From Kosakonia arachidis (lineage in GTDB: Bacteria > Pseudomonadota > Gammaproteobacteria > Enterobacterales > Enterobacteriaceae), in NCBI RefSeq assembly GCF_900116535.1, contig NZ_FPAU01000005.1, positions 124,001 to 188,000 on the forward strand: DNA of 64,000 nucleotides, written 5' to 3'. Numbering within the stretch: position 1 is the stretch's first letter; each line of letters begins with the position of its first letter. Of this stretch, positions 52,124-59,398 are shown one piece after another. Under the pieces are notes generated by a model that ran no database searches, was not told the origin of the DNA, and saw only the letters and a list, made by a program, of their open reading frames with translations. The position numbers and the translations under genes were made by a program.

Positions 52124-53071
52124 CTATAAGCTTTTAACCAGTTGCGGCTGTCTGGTAGCAACCTTATTGCGGCCAGCGCGTTTGGCTACGTATAGCATGT
52201 CATCAGCGCTCTGAATAAGCTGACCGTATTCTGTGTGCTGTTGCTGGTTATGGCTGGCGACACCAATGCTCACGCTGACGATGCGGTTGGGTGAGTTGAT
52301 ATGGGGTAAATCCAGCCGTTGAACGCTGGTACGCAACCGTTCGGCGATTTCCACCGCATCGGCGGAGTGCGTTTCCGGCAGCAGGGCGCAGAACTCTTCG
52401 CCGCCATAGCGAAACAGCATGTCGGTTGGGCGATCCAGTGCATTACGCATAGCGGTCGCGATCTGTTGCAGACATTCATCTCCGCGCTGGTGGCCATAGC
52501 AATCGTTATAGCGTTTGAAGTGATCGACATCGATAAGCAGCAGCGACAGCGATTTGTTGTTGCGCTTGCTGGCGCGCCATTCGCGATCAATGCAGAGATC
52601 GAAGTAACGCCGGTTGCCTACGCCGGTAAGACCATCAGACAGTGATTGTGATAATAATTCATGCGCCTGATCGCGCAGCAGGGATTCGCGGCGGACCGTG
52701 GTTGTAACGTCTACAATCTGGATCAGGCAAAACCGTTCAGCTGTACCTAGCGGAACAATCGTCACGGCCTGGCTCAGCCGGGCTGCAGGTCGTGCCGGTT
52801 CGGCATAAAGCGGAAATGGAGAACGGTGCAGCGACTGCGACAGCAGAGCAGATAAATTGTTGCCAATCGCCTGACGAATAGCATCGCCCACGCGGTGACA
52901 CTGCAAGTCAGGAAAGACAGTAAAAAAATCCTCCCCCAGCGTTTCGCTGGCGGCAAGACCGGTATGGGCTTCCAGCCAGTCGTTCCACAACGTAATGCGG
53001 TATTGCGCATCAACGATGATTACGCCGAGGCTGAGCGCCGAGAATGCATCCAGTAACAACTTATCTTTCAT
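52124..53071 (-). CDS. PAS-GGDEF diguanylate cyclase of the CheY-CheC module
   Basis: A 315-residue cytoplasmic protein. The N-terminal PAS-like domain (about 1-125; GVIIVDAQYRITLWNDWLEAHTG) is followed by a GGDEF domain (about 140-305). The active site GGEEF is at 223-227 and metal ligands in LLIDVDHFKRYNDCYGH near 180. An inhibitory RxxD site (RPTD, 214-217) lies exactly five residues before GGEEF, so product inhibition by c-di-GMP is expected. It starts 2 bp after the CheC-like gene and is the last gene of the operon. The combination is absent from E. coli K-12 at this place. Confidence 0.92.
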   Translation of the reverse strand: MKDKLLLDAFSALSLGVIIVDAQYRITLWNDWLEAHTGLAASETLGEDFFTVFPDLQCHRVGDAIRQAIGNNLSALLSQSLHRSPFPLYAEPARPAARLSQAVTIVPLGTAERFCLIQIVDVTTTVRRESLLRDQAHELLSQSLSDGLTGVGNRRYFDLCIDREWRASKRNNKSLSLLLIDVDHFKRYNDCYGHQRGDECLQQIATAMRNALDRPTDMLFRYGGEEFCALLPETHSADAVEIAERLRTSVQRLDLPHINSPNRIVSVSIGVASHNQQQHTEYGQLIQSADDMLYVAKRAGRNKVATRQPQLVKSL

Positions 53072-53073
53072 GA

Positions 53074-53712
53074 TTACATTCCGTCAGGAACACAACCGGA
53101 CTCAAGGCGGAGGATATAGAGCCGGATTTGCTCACGTAAGTCTTGCAGGGCGGACATATCCAGGATAAATGCGAGATATCCCTGAATTTGCTGGCGCTCC
53201 AGCGCAAAATCGATGCGCAACATCATCACCATCGGATCATTTTCATCCTGGTCCGGATTGAGGATCTGATTGCTGGTGCCGACGCGAACCTCGGGCAGAG
53301 AGCCCTGTAGCTCTTTCTGGAACATATTCGCCAGCGTACCAACACAGGCATTGAGCACGATATTACCGATTTCGCTCATCGCTTCGCGTTCCATCTCTCC
53401 CAGCTCATGGGCAGGGATCAGATCGCCAACCATCATGCGTACGATTTCAAAACTGGCAGCTTCCGGAAACATCAGAATCGCTTCTGTGGCATACGCGCCC
53501 TTATAATGCTGGCTGATACCAAACAGCGAAATGTCTGCGCCCAGTTCGTCCGCGGCTTCCGAGCGGGTGGTGAAGCGAAGGGTCGGTACCGACATGCGTA
53601 CTTCTTCATTAACGATATTACTCATTGCTGCGGCCGCATGGCCGACGCCAATGTTGAAGATCTCCATCAGGCTGTCGGCTTCGATATCGCTGATATCTGA
53701 CAGTGCGTTCAT
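53074..53712 (-). CDS. CheC/CheX-family CheY-P phosphatase
   Basis: A 212-residue CheC-type protein. The phosphatase consensus (D/S)-x3-E-x2-N-x22-P occurs twice. The first copy is D13, E17, N20 and P43 in DSLMEIFNIG. The second is in EAMSEIGNIVLN with a Pro 23 residues after the Asn. Both pseudo-symmetric sites are intact, so it should dephosphorylate a receiver domain, most simply the CheY-like product encoded just upstream. Genes overlap by 4 bp. CheC is typical of Bacillus, Thermotoga and some proteobacteria. Enteric chemotaxis uses CheZ instead. Confidence 0.88.
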   Translation of the reverse strand: MNALSDISDIEADSLMEIFNIGVGHAAAAMSNIVNEEVRMSVPTLRFTTRSEAADELGADISLFGISQHYKGAYATEAILMFPEAASFEIVRMMVGDLIPAHELGEMEREAMSEIGNIVLNACVGTLANMFQKELQGSLPEVRVGTSNQILNPDQDENDPMVMMLRIDFALERQQIQGYLAFILDMSALQDLREQIRLYILRLESGCVPDGM

Positions 53713-54080
53713 GGATTTTCCTCCAGACTATTCAGCAATGCATGGAGCTGCGGCTCTTTCAGCGGTTTCGGCAGGAAGCCAAGGCCAAGTTCTTCAGCGG
53801 CGGTTTGCACAGAATTCTGCACATTGGCAGTGAGCAGAACAATATGGGTTTGCGGGTGGCTTTTACGAATGCGCGAAGCCGTCTCCAGCCCGCCAATGCC
53901 CGGCATATTAACGTCCAGCAAGATCAGATACGGCGCCATTGTTTCAGCCAGAACGATCGCCTCCTCGCCCGTGCTGGCCTCGTCAATTTTCCAGTCTTTA
54001 TGCAGATTTGTGACAAACTGGCGTGAAATCATGCGCGACAGGCGGCTGTCGTCAACAATCAGAATATATCTGGACATCAT
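53709..54080 (-). CDS. Single-domain CheY-like response regulator
   Basis: A 123-residue stand-alone receiver. The acidic pair is D10-D11 (ILIVDDS), the phospho-acceptor D56 (ILLDVNMPG), T84 (VLLTAN) and K105 (LPKPL). All key residues are intact and no output domain is present, so it works through a partner. A second ATG at 54077 is equally usable. The gene overlaps the CheC-like gene by 4 bp. A sigma-28-type promoter is found about 190 bp upstream. Confidence 0.92.
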   Translation of the reverse strand: MMSRYILIVDDSRLSRMISRQFVTNLHKDWKIDEASTGEEAIVLAETMAPYLILLDVNMPGIGGLETASRIRKSHPQTHIVLLTANVQNSVQTAAEELGLGFLPKPLKEPQLHALLNSLEENP

Positions 54081-54269
54081 TCATTCTCTTTTAGTTGTTT
54101 GTTGCCGTAGCACCAGAACAAGGCTTTTCTATGGAACTGCGTTCCTGATTATTGCTTGCACCTGCCGCCGCGTTGCGTTTTGTGCTAACGCTTTGTGTAG
54201 TCGCTTTCTTTATGAAGTTGATATCGGGATTACACGTCCGGCCTACTGCTTTTAGTTAAGTCATCATAT

Positions 54270-54296
54270 TCATCGGCAATCGCGCACAAAAAATTA
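54270..54296 (-). promoter_or_regulatory. Sigma-28 (FliA) flagellar class 3-type promoter
   Basis: On the minus strand TAATTTTT-N11-GCCGATGA is present. The enteric FliA consensus is TAAAGTTT-N11-GCCGATAA, so the match is 6 of 8 and 7 of 8 with exactly the right spacer. It would drive the CheY-CheC-GGDEF operon with a leader of about 180 nt. Confidence 0.7.
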
Positions 54297-54560
54297 GTGC
54301 TGAATAACAGCCCCGCGTGAAATTTAATGCTGAAGCACAGAGGGTTAGGTCTACTGGTGTGGGGGACTCGTTAGCGGGTATGGAGTGTCAGCGGAGAGCA
54401 TTTTTCTCCAATGACCAGATCATAGGGATGTGCCAGAGCTATAAAATAAAAGCGTTAAATTTTGTAACGCGTTTATTTAAGGGTGATGGCAGTGAAAGTG
54501 AATGATTTTTCGCCATGGTCCTGCGCGCTTTGGGAACATTCGGCTAAAACAGAAATAACA

Positions 54561-54582
54561 AACCCCCGGCTCAGCGGGGGTT
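54561..54582 (-). terminator. Terminator of yiaG
   Basis: AACCCCCG and CGGGGGTT form an 8-bp stem with a 6-nt loop, and the minus strand continues T-rich. It lies 16 bp after the yiaG stop. The rest of the 517-bp gap to the CheY-like gene holds the sigma-28 promoter and no gene that I can support. Confidence 0.75.
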
Positions 54583-54597
54583 CTGGTGGAAAAACGT

Positions 54598-54891
54598 TCA
54601 ATCTATAAGCTGTTTGCTGAGCGTCGGGTTGGCATGAATCAGACGCATCAGTTTCATTTCGGTAGCGGTGGGGGTTATTCGTTGTGATTCCCACTCATGT
54701 ACCATTGATACTGAGACTCCCATTACACGAGCGAAGTCATCAATCTTAAGCCCGGTTCCGCGTCGCAATTGTTCAAAGTCACTAAAGGAATTCGGCTTTT
54801 TGCTCAGAGTTACCGGCTGCGTTACTTCATTTTTCAAAACAATTTGTTCCAGACTGCTCAGCAGTTCAAACATAGGATCTTTATATTCCAT
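54598..54891 (-). CDS. yiaG: HTH-type regulator YiaG
   Basis: A 97-residue protein with a C-terminal XRE-type helix-turn-helix (FEQLRRGTGLKIDDFARVMGVSVSMVHEWESQR, about 41-73). The N-terminus MEYKDPMFELLSSLEQIVLKNE matches E. coli YiaG. Proteins of this HigA/NadS-like group are often antitoxins, but no toxin gene is adjacent, so it is probably a stand-alone regulator. In E. coli cspA lies next to it, but no cspA is found in this window. Confidence 0.9.
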   Translation of the reverse strand: MEYKDPMFELLSSLEQIVLKNEVTQPVTLSKKPNSFSDFEQLRRGTGLKIDDFARVMGVSVSMVHEWESQRITPTATEMKLMRLIHANPTLSKQLID

Positions 54892-55282
54892 TGAGAACTC
54901 CTCGTAAAAATCACACAGCGGGATCGTGATACAGCTTATTAAGAATAGTCGTGAAAAGTCCTGGTGTGTGGTTTTGGCTGTAATTAATTGTAGGGTAAAT
55001 GGCTTTTCATGCGCTTCAGATGCATCTTAAGTGAAGCTTCTGCCGCTTAATTCTTTGATTTATCTATCTCTCCCGGCGCTCAGTATTTTTATGTAAAACC
55101 TTTTGTTTAATCTGGATTAAGAGTTATCTGCACACCTTGCGGGAAATTTTCATGCCAGGTCGAATTAATAGTCTTAAGAATGCAAGGAAAGGGTATCTTG
55201 CGAGGCGGACCTGGACTATCCTTGTAAGCCGTCAGGCACGTGTGTGCCGGTGTGCGCTTTTATGGGTGAAAGGAGTAAGAAA
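54892..55282. other. Intergenic region yiaG-yiaF
   Basis: About 390 bp of fairly AT-rich sequence carry the divergent promoters of yiaG and yiaF. I found no cspA and no convincing small gene. A 66-codon frame at 55137 overlaps yiaF out of frame and lacks a ribosome site. Confidence 0.5.
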
Positions 55283-55996
55283 ATGGCGACAGGAAAGTCC
55301 TGCTCTCGCTGGTTTGCGCCTCTTGCGGCGTTATTAATGGTAGTTAGCCTGAGTGGGTGTTTCGATAAAGAAGGCGATCAGCGCAAGGCGTTTATCGACT
55401 TCCTGCAAAATACGGCAATGCGTAGCAGCGAACGTCTGCCCGCTCTGACGGCAGATCAGAAAAAACAGTTCGGCCCGTTTGTCTCTGATTATGCTGTAAT
55501 TTATGGCTATTCCCAACAGGTTAATCAGGCTATGGACTCCGGTCTGCGTCCGGTAGTGGACAGCGTTAACGCCATCCGCGTACCGCAGGACTATATGACT
55601 CAGCGTGAACCGCTTCGTCAGGCCAATGGCTCGCTCGGCGTACTCAGTCAGCAGTTGCAGAATGCGAAAATACAGGCGGATGCTTCTCATGCGGCGTTAA
55701 AGCAGGCGGACGATCTCAAGCCGGTGTTTGACCAGGTGTATACCAAAGTGGTCACCAATCCGGCCAACGCGCTGCAACCGCTGATCCCGGCGGCGCAGGT
55801 CTTTACTCAGCAACTGGTACAGGTTGGCGACTTTATTGCCCAGCAGGACACGCAGGTGAGCTTTGTTGCCAACGGTATCCAGTTCCCGACGTCTCAGCAG
55901 GCCAGCCAGTATAACGCGCTGATTGCTCCGCTGGCGGCGCAGCATCAAGCGTTCAATCAGGCCTGGACCGCGACCATTAGCGCCACGCAGCAGTAA
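55283..55996 (+). CDS. yiaF: DUF3053 lipoprotein YiaF
   Basis: A 237-residue lipoprotein with signal sequence and lipobox in FAPLAALLMVVSLSGC. The mature domain is helical (DFLQNTAMRSSERLPALTADQKKQFGPF ... VSFVANGIQFPTSQQASQYN), as in E. coli YiaF (DUF3053). AAGGAG precedes the ATG at 55283. The longer frame from 55244 lacks this. Function unknown. It lies at the left edge of the AT-rich insertion. Confidence 0.92.
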   Translation: MATGKSCSRWFAPLAALLMVVSLSGCFDKEGDQRKAFIDFLQNTAMRSSERLPALTADQKKQFGPFVSDYAVIYGYSQQVNQAMDSGLRPVVDSVNAIRVPQDYMTQREPLRQANGSLGVLSQQLQNAKIQADASHAALKQADDLKPVFDQVYTKVVTNPANALQPLIPAAQVFTQQLVQVGDFIAQQDTQVSFVANGIQFPTSQQASQYNALIAPLAAQHQAFNQAWTATISATQQ

Positions 55997-56017
55997 GCGA
56001 GCGCAGACAATAAATAA

Positions 56018-56038
56018 AGAGGCGATTCATCGCCTCTT
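56018..56038 (+). repeat. Left copy of a 21-bp terminator-like repeat flanking the AT-rich island
   Basis: AGAGGCGATT-C-ATCGCCTCTT is a hairpin 22 bp after yiaF. It differs from the copy at 58091-58111 at one base only. Here only TT follows, so the T tract is short. Confidence 0.75.
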
Positions 56039-56297
56039 GAGGTCACTGAAAAAGCCCGGACAAAACTGCAATAGCACACTGATACGGTTATAAACAGCAA
56101 TTTACTACTCTTGATTACTGATTATTTGTTCAAATCAGGTGACAAGTGCAGCAGGCCTATAAGGATACAGGTTAAATACAGGAAAGCGCCTGGCTGTCGT
56201 TTCCCTGCAACGAAGCAGAAAAAATGACTTTGGTTGCCACCTCGCAGTAATTGAAAACTAATAAAGGGAAACCCGGCAAAGTCGGATATTTCTCGAC

Positions 56298-57169
56298 ATG
56301 AGCCTGGATATGGAGAATACGGATGTGGTGCAAGGTGTCTATTTGGCAGTGAGGGTGACTTTCACGGGTGGCCAACAATATTGCTGAAAACATTAACCTG
56401 CTTTATGCAGAAGCTGTGAAATTAGATGCGCGGTGTAAACATTCTCTGAAGAATCTGCATTATTTTATTAAGGTTCGCAAAGGATATTTTTAGCAATGAG
56501 ATAAAGCAAAAGCACCTTTTTCAAGAAGTTTGTGTAGGCATACTGGGTAGTATGATTGCTGCCGTACTGCTTATGTCAGGCATAAAGTATATGGAAAGAA
56601 CCTCGTTATTCCTGCTGCTTAATGAAGTGTTAAGCTGATTTCTAAATGATGATGTAGTAACCTGGAATATTGAGAAGAAAGATCTGGCAAGCCATCCTAA
56701 TGAAATTTTATGCTAGTTAGCGCCATTATTGATTTGGATCGCAGTACGACCAAGTGATGAATTACTTCTAAAAGGTGCGCTCCTTGCTAAATGTTTTGAA
56801 AAGGCGTGACCGGGCAATCTTGCCAGTCAGAAATGGAGTCATGAATGGCAAGATAAGGCAAACAATTTACCATTCGAGCGTAGTTATGAAAAAATTACTG
56901 CCGACCTGGATGAGTACGACGCAAAACTGATTAGTACTGAGCGGAAAAAGGGAATATATAACAATATATGAACTGAAACGTTTCCGTGGGAAATATGTAG
57001 GGAGCGGGAACGAGGTGGTATTTCATCTGTAGAGTTAATTAGGTCTCCGGCAAAAAAATAGTCAGCCTCACGCGCAGCAGATATAAAATCTGTCGCAGGA
57101 AATATTGCGGCATTTAACGCACTGTATCTGTTATCGATAATAGATGATACTGATGGCAAAGTCGGATGA
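56298..57169 (+). pseudogene. Decayed gene of unknown function with five in-frame stops and frameshifts
   Basis: One plus-strand frame from about 56492 to the stop at 57167-57169 reads as protein-like sequence but is broken by stops at 56636 (TGA), 56714 (TAG), 56807 (TGA), 56969 (TGA) and 57059 (TAG). Pieces include FSNEIKQKHLFQEVCVGILG, MIAAVLLMSGIKYMERTSL, SHEWQDKANNLPFERSYEKI and ADIKSVAGNIAAFNALYLL. Upstream, a second frame starting near 56368 (VANNIAENINLLYAEAVKLD) runs into it across a T5 tract at 56487-56491, which suggests a frameshift. Another piece (MSLDMENTDVVQGVYLAVR) begins at 56298. The intact protein would have had about 290 or more residues with one or two hydrophobic segments. 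I do not recognise the family. Confidence 0.65.
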
Positions 57170-57326
57170 TTTTTTTTGAGGGGGGGTAAAGCAATATAGC
57201 TAATTATTAAAGCCTGGAATTTACTTAATTATATATCCCGAATTGTTAGAATAGATGTTTCGGCCTGTTTTTCAAAACTTATTATCTAGTGATAAATTAT
57301 TGTTCTTATTTAATGGAGTATAAATA

Positions 57327-58043
57327 ATGTTAGGAGAATGTAAGAATGAGAAAAGTTTACATGCAAAGTTGTCAGAGTGGCGAAACCTGAAAGACACTCA
57401 AGTGCTAATTCATACAATAAACCCTGCTTATGAAAATAGCTCTCCACTTTTTCTTAAGGATGCGTGTTCTGTTTTCAGACAATGGGATGTGCTGTCTTCA
57501 TCCTTAATTGATTTGGATAAGATTAAGCATGTTAGAGATAAAATGGAAAATTTGCGAAGTTGGGAAGAACTTCGTCGGGATACCGGGATTTTTTTTGAGA
57601 TTGGATTTGTATTAGACTTTGCACCGCAAAATATTTTAGGTACATTTGCCGAAGATGTCTGGTTTCCTAATCATGCAGGCATAAATAATCGTAACACCTA
57701 TGCACTGACAGATGCTATTTTATCTGGGAAAGGTAAGCCCGGGGGACGGCATGCATGGCCTGGTGAAAATGGTCATTCATATAATGAAATAAATTCACCA
57801 AAATATATACTTAATAGGTCTGATCTTCAGAGACATAATGAGATACTGGTTGTATGCAAACCCTTTATTAATATCTACCCAGGCTTGCCTCCAACTGAGC
57901 CGTTGAAAATAAAAAAAATAATATATGCTCCGAAAAGGGTTACGGGCCACCCTCTGTTTAGGAGTATGGAACGAAAAGCGAAAAAAAGAGTAATAAACAA
58001 GTTAGCAGCATTAAACCCTGGTGTTCCCATGACAGAAATATAA
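57327..58043 (+). CDS. Orphan protein of unknown function in the AT-rich island
   Basis: A 238-residue protein preceded by TGGAG 10 bases before the ATG. Base composition is far more AT-rich than the flanking core genes, a sign of transfer. No signal peptide or membrane segment is evident, and the C-terminus is strongly basic (MERKAKKRVINKLA). Readable motifs are ELRRDTGIFFEIGFVLDF, EDVWFPNHAGINNRNTY and QRHNEILVVCKPFINIYPGLPP. The NEILVV stretch faintly recalls the catalytic-Glu strand of ADP-ribosyltransferase-like toxins, but without the rest of the signature this is only a guess. It follows a pseudogene and ends before a strong terminator. Confidence 0.7.
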   Translation: MLGECKNEKSLHAKLSEWRNLKDTQVLIHTINPAYENSSPLFLKDACSVFRQWDVLSSSLIDLDKIKHVRDKMENLRSWEELRRDTGIFFEIGFVLDFAPQNILGTFAEDVWFPNHAGINNRNTYALTDAILSGKGKPGGRHAWPGENGHSYNEINSPKYILNRSDLQRHNEILVVCKPFINIYPGLPPTEPLKIKKIIYAPKRVTGHPLFRSMERKAKKRVINKLAALNPGVPMTEI

Positions 58044-58090
58044 GAAACGCTGCTACGTAGATAAGAGATGGTTAACTGTCATTAGTCTGC

Positions 58091-58116
58091 AGAGGCGATT
58101 AATCGCCTCTTTTTTA
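58091..58116 (+). terminator. Terminator after the orphan gene; right copy of the 21-bp repeat
   Basis: AGAGGCGATT-A-ATCGCCTCTT followed by more T residues forms a canonical rho-independent terminator. It repeats the hairpin at 56018-56038 with one change in the loop. The group II intron remnant starts directly behind its T tract. Confidence 0.88.
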
Positions 58117-58117
58117 T

Positions 58118-58405
58118 GTGTGCGACGGACATCGTGCTGTTCTTTATCTGTGGTGACTAAAGAGGGATTAAGAGGTGAAGGTCCTTCACACCCCCGCTAA
58201 GGGGTAATAACCTGAGCGTGGTGGAGCCTGCCTGGGAGCCAGCCATATGAACCAGGCAATAAAGGCTGGAATGTTCAAAAGCTGGGCTTAATATCACTGG
58301 TGGAGTTGCAAAGGCAGTTCCCGCGTTAACATGAACCGCGGTATGTGGAACCGCGTGTACAGTAGTGTGAGAGGGCGGCGGGAGAGATCCCGCCTCCTGC
58401 TCGAT
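58118..58405 (+). mobile_element. ORF-less class IIC group II intron remnant
   Basis: About 288 bp start GTGTGCGAC (the GUGYG group II 5' end) just behind a terminator T tract, the hallmark insertion site of class C introns. At 58333-58374 lies a segment with the layout of IIC domain V: GAACCGC, a GAAC tip loop, GTAC, then GTGTGAGAGG. A domain VI-like stem GGCGGG...CCCGCC follows, and the 3' end reads CTGCTCGAT. From memory it aligns without gaps to the Oceanobacillus iheyensis IIC domain V. No reverse-transcriptase ORF is present. Two mismatches in the lower domain V stem suggest it is decayed. Confidence 0.65.
58333..58374 (+). ncRNA. Group II intron domain V-like element
   Basis: A 42-nt segment opens GAACCGCGGTAT, has a GUG-GAAC-CGC tip and closes GTACAGTAGT before GTGTGAGAGG. 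The lower stem pairs at 7 of 9 positions. This is the catalytic core signature of IIC introns and the firmest part of the intron call. Confidence 0.6.
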
Positions 58406-58423
58406 CCGCAGCAGGGTAAACCG

Positions 58424-59398
58424 TCAGCCCACAACCTGCGGATTGACACAGTTTTTCTCCACCTTGCCATTGAGCGCGTCAATCAGGTTATCCACTGCGC
58501 AGGCCGCCATGTTGTAGCGTGTCTCGTGCGTTGCGGAGCCAATATGCGGCAGTGCAACGACGTTGGGCAGCGACAGCAGCGGCGAATCAACGGGCAGCGG
58601 TTCTTTCTCGAAGACGTCCAGCCCGGCCGCATGGATCTCGCCGTTTTGCAGGGCTTCCACCAGCGCATTTTCATCCACCACAGGGCCGCGTCCGGCGTTA
58701 ACGAAGATCGCCGATTTTTTCATCATTGCAAACTGCGCTTTACCGATCAGATGATGTGTCTCTTCCGTCAGCGGCAACACCAGGCACACAAAGTCGGACT
58801 CTTTCAACAGGGTATTGAGATCGCAATAGCGCGCCTGAAAGCGCGCTTCCGCTTCAGTGTGATGGTGACGCGCGTTATAGAGAATCGGCATGCCGAAACC
58901 GAAGTGCGCGCGTTGCGCCAGCGCCAACCCGATACGGCCCATCCCGATGATGCCCATTGTCTTGTGATGCACATCGACACCAAACCAGTCAGCACCAATA
59001 CCGGATGTCCATTCACCCGCTTTTACCCGCCCGGCGACCTCCACCACTCGGCGGGCGCTGCTCAGCACCAGTGCCATAATGGTGTCGGCGACCGTTTCCG
59101 TCAGTACTGTCGGGGTATGCATTAATAAAATCTTACGTGCGTTCAGCGCGTCCACATCAAAATTGTCATAGCCTACCGAGACTGTTGACGTCGCGCGCAA
59201 CTGCGGCATTTTCTCCAGCAGCACAGCATCGACTGTCTCGCTGGAACCCAGCAGCCCTTGTGCAGTGGCGAAAGCCTCAGCGTGCTGTTGCACCGTTTCC
59301 GGTTTCAGGTTGGCAACCTGGGTTACGGTGAAATGCTCGGCCAGACGTTGTTGCAGATCATCAGGTAAGGCTTTGTACAGGATGATAGACGGCTTCAT
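58424..59398 (-). CDS. ghrB: Glyoxylate/hydroxypyruvate and 2-ketogluconate reductase (KguD role)
   Basis: A 324-residue D-2-hydroxyacid dehydrogenase. The nucleotide-binding [18 protein letters not shown] is near 150, the catalytic Arg in [13 protein letters not shown], the Glu in EKEP and the His in [11 protein letters not shown]. It matches E. coli GhrB (TkrA), which reduces glyoxylate, hydroxypyruvate and 2-ketogluconate. Its start overlaps the kguT-like transporter stop by 4 bp. The core gene therefore serves as kguD, reducing 6-phospho-2-ketogluconate or 2-ketogluconate in this operon. Confidence 0.95.
   Translation of the reverse strand: MKPSIILYKALPDDLQQRLAEHFTVTQVANLKPETVQQHAEAFATAQGLLGSSETVDAVLLEKMPQLRATSTVSVGYDNFDVDALNARKILLMHTPTVLTETVADTIMALVLSSARRVVEVAGRVKAGEWTSGIGADWFGVDVHHKTMGIIGMGRIGLALAQRAHFGFGMPILYNARHHHTEAEARFQARYCDLNTLLKESDFVCLVLPLTEETHHLIGKAQFAMMKKSAIFVNAGRGPVVDENALVEALQNGEIHAAGLDVFEKEPLPVDSPLLSLPNVVALPHIGSATHETRYNMAACAVDNLIDALNGKVEKNCVNPQVVG

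Noticed and set aside
54317-54505. 62-codon plus-strand frame between the CheY-like gene and yiaG
   Set aside because: No ribosome-binding site, composition like random sequence, and it starts downstream of the divergent sigma-28 promoter. Not supported as a gene.
55137-55337. 66-codon frame overlapping the start of yiaF
   Set aside because: It runs out of frame into yiaF, has poor initiation context and an Arg-rich translation expected from a shadow frame.
56172-56393. 73-codon minus-strand frame in the island
   Set aside because: It lies antisense to readable pseudogene pieces and lacks a ribosome site.
56884-57159. 91-codon minus-strand frame in the island
   Set aside because: It is the antisense of the last part of the pseudogene. 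The plus-strand frame is the protein-like one.
56275-57167. 13-bp exact direct repeat GGCAAAGTCGGAT at 56275 and 57155
   Set aside because: Short, lies within the pseudogene on both sides, and could be chance. Not taken as an attachment site.
58360-58405. Simple terminator for ghrB formed by the GGCGGG-CCCGCC stem
   Set aside because: No T tract on the minus strand, and the stem fits better as domain VI of the group II intron remnant, although it could still end ghrB transcripts.
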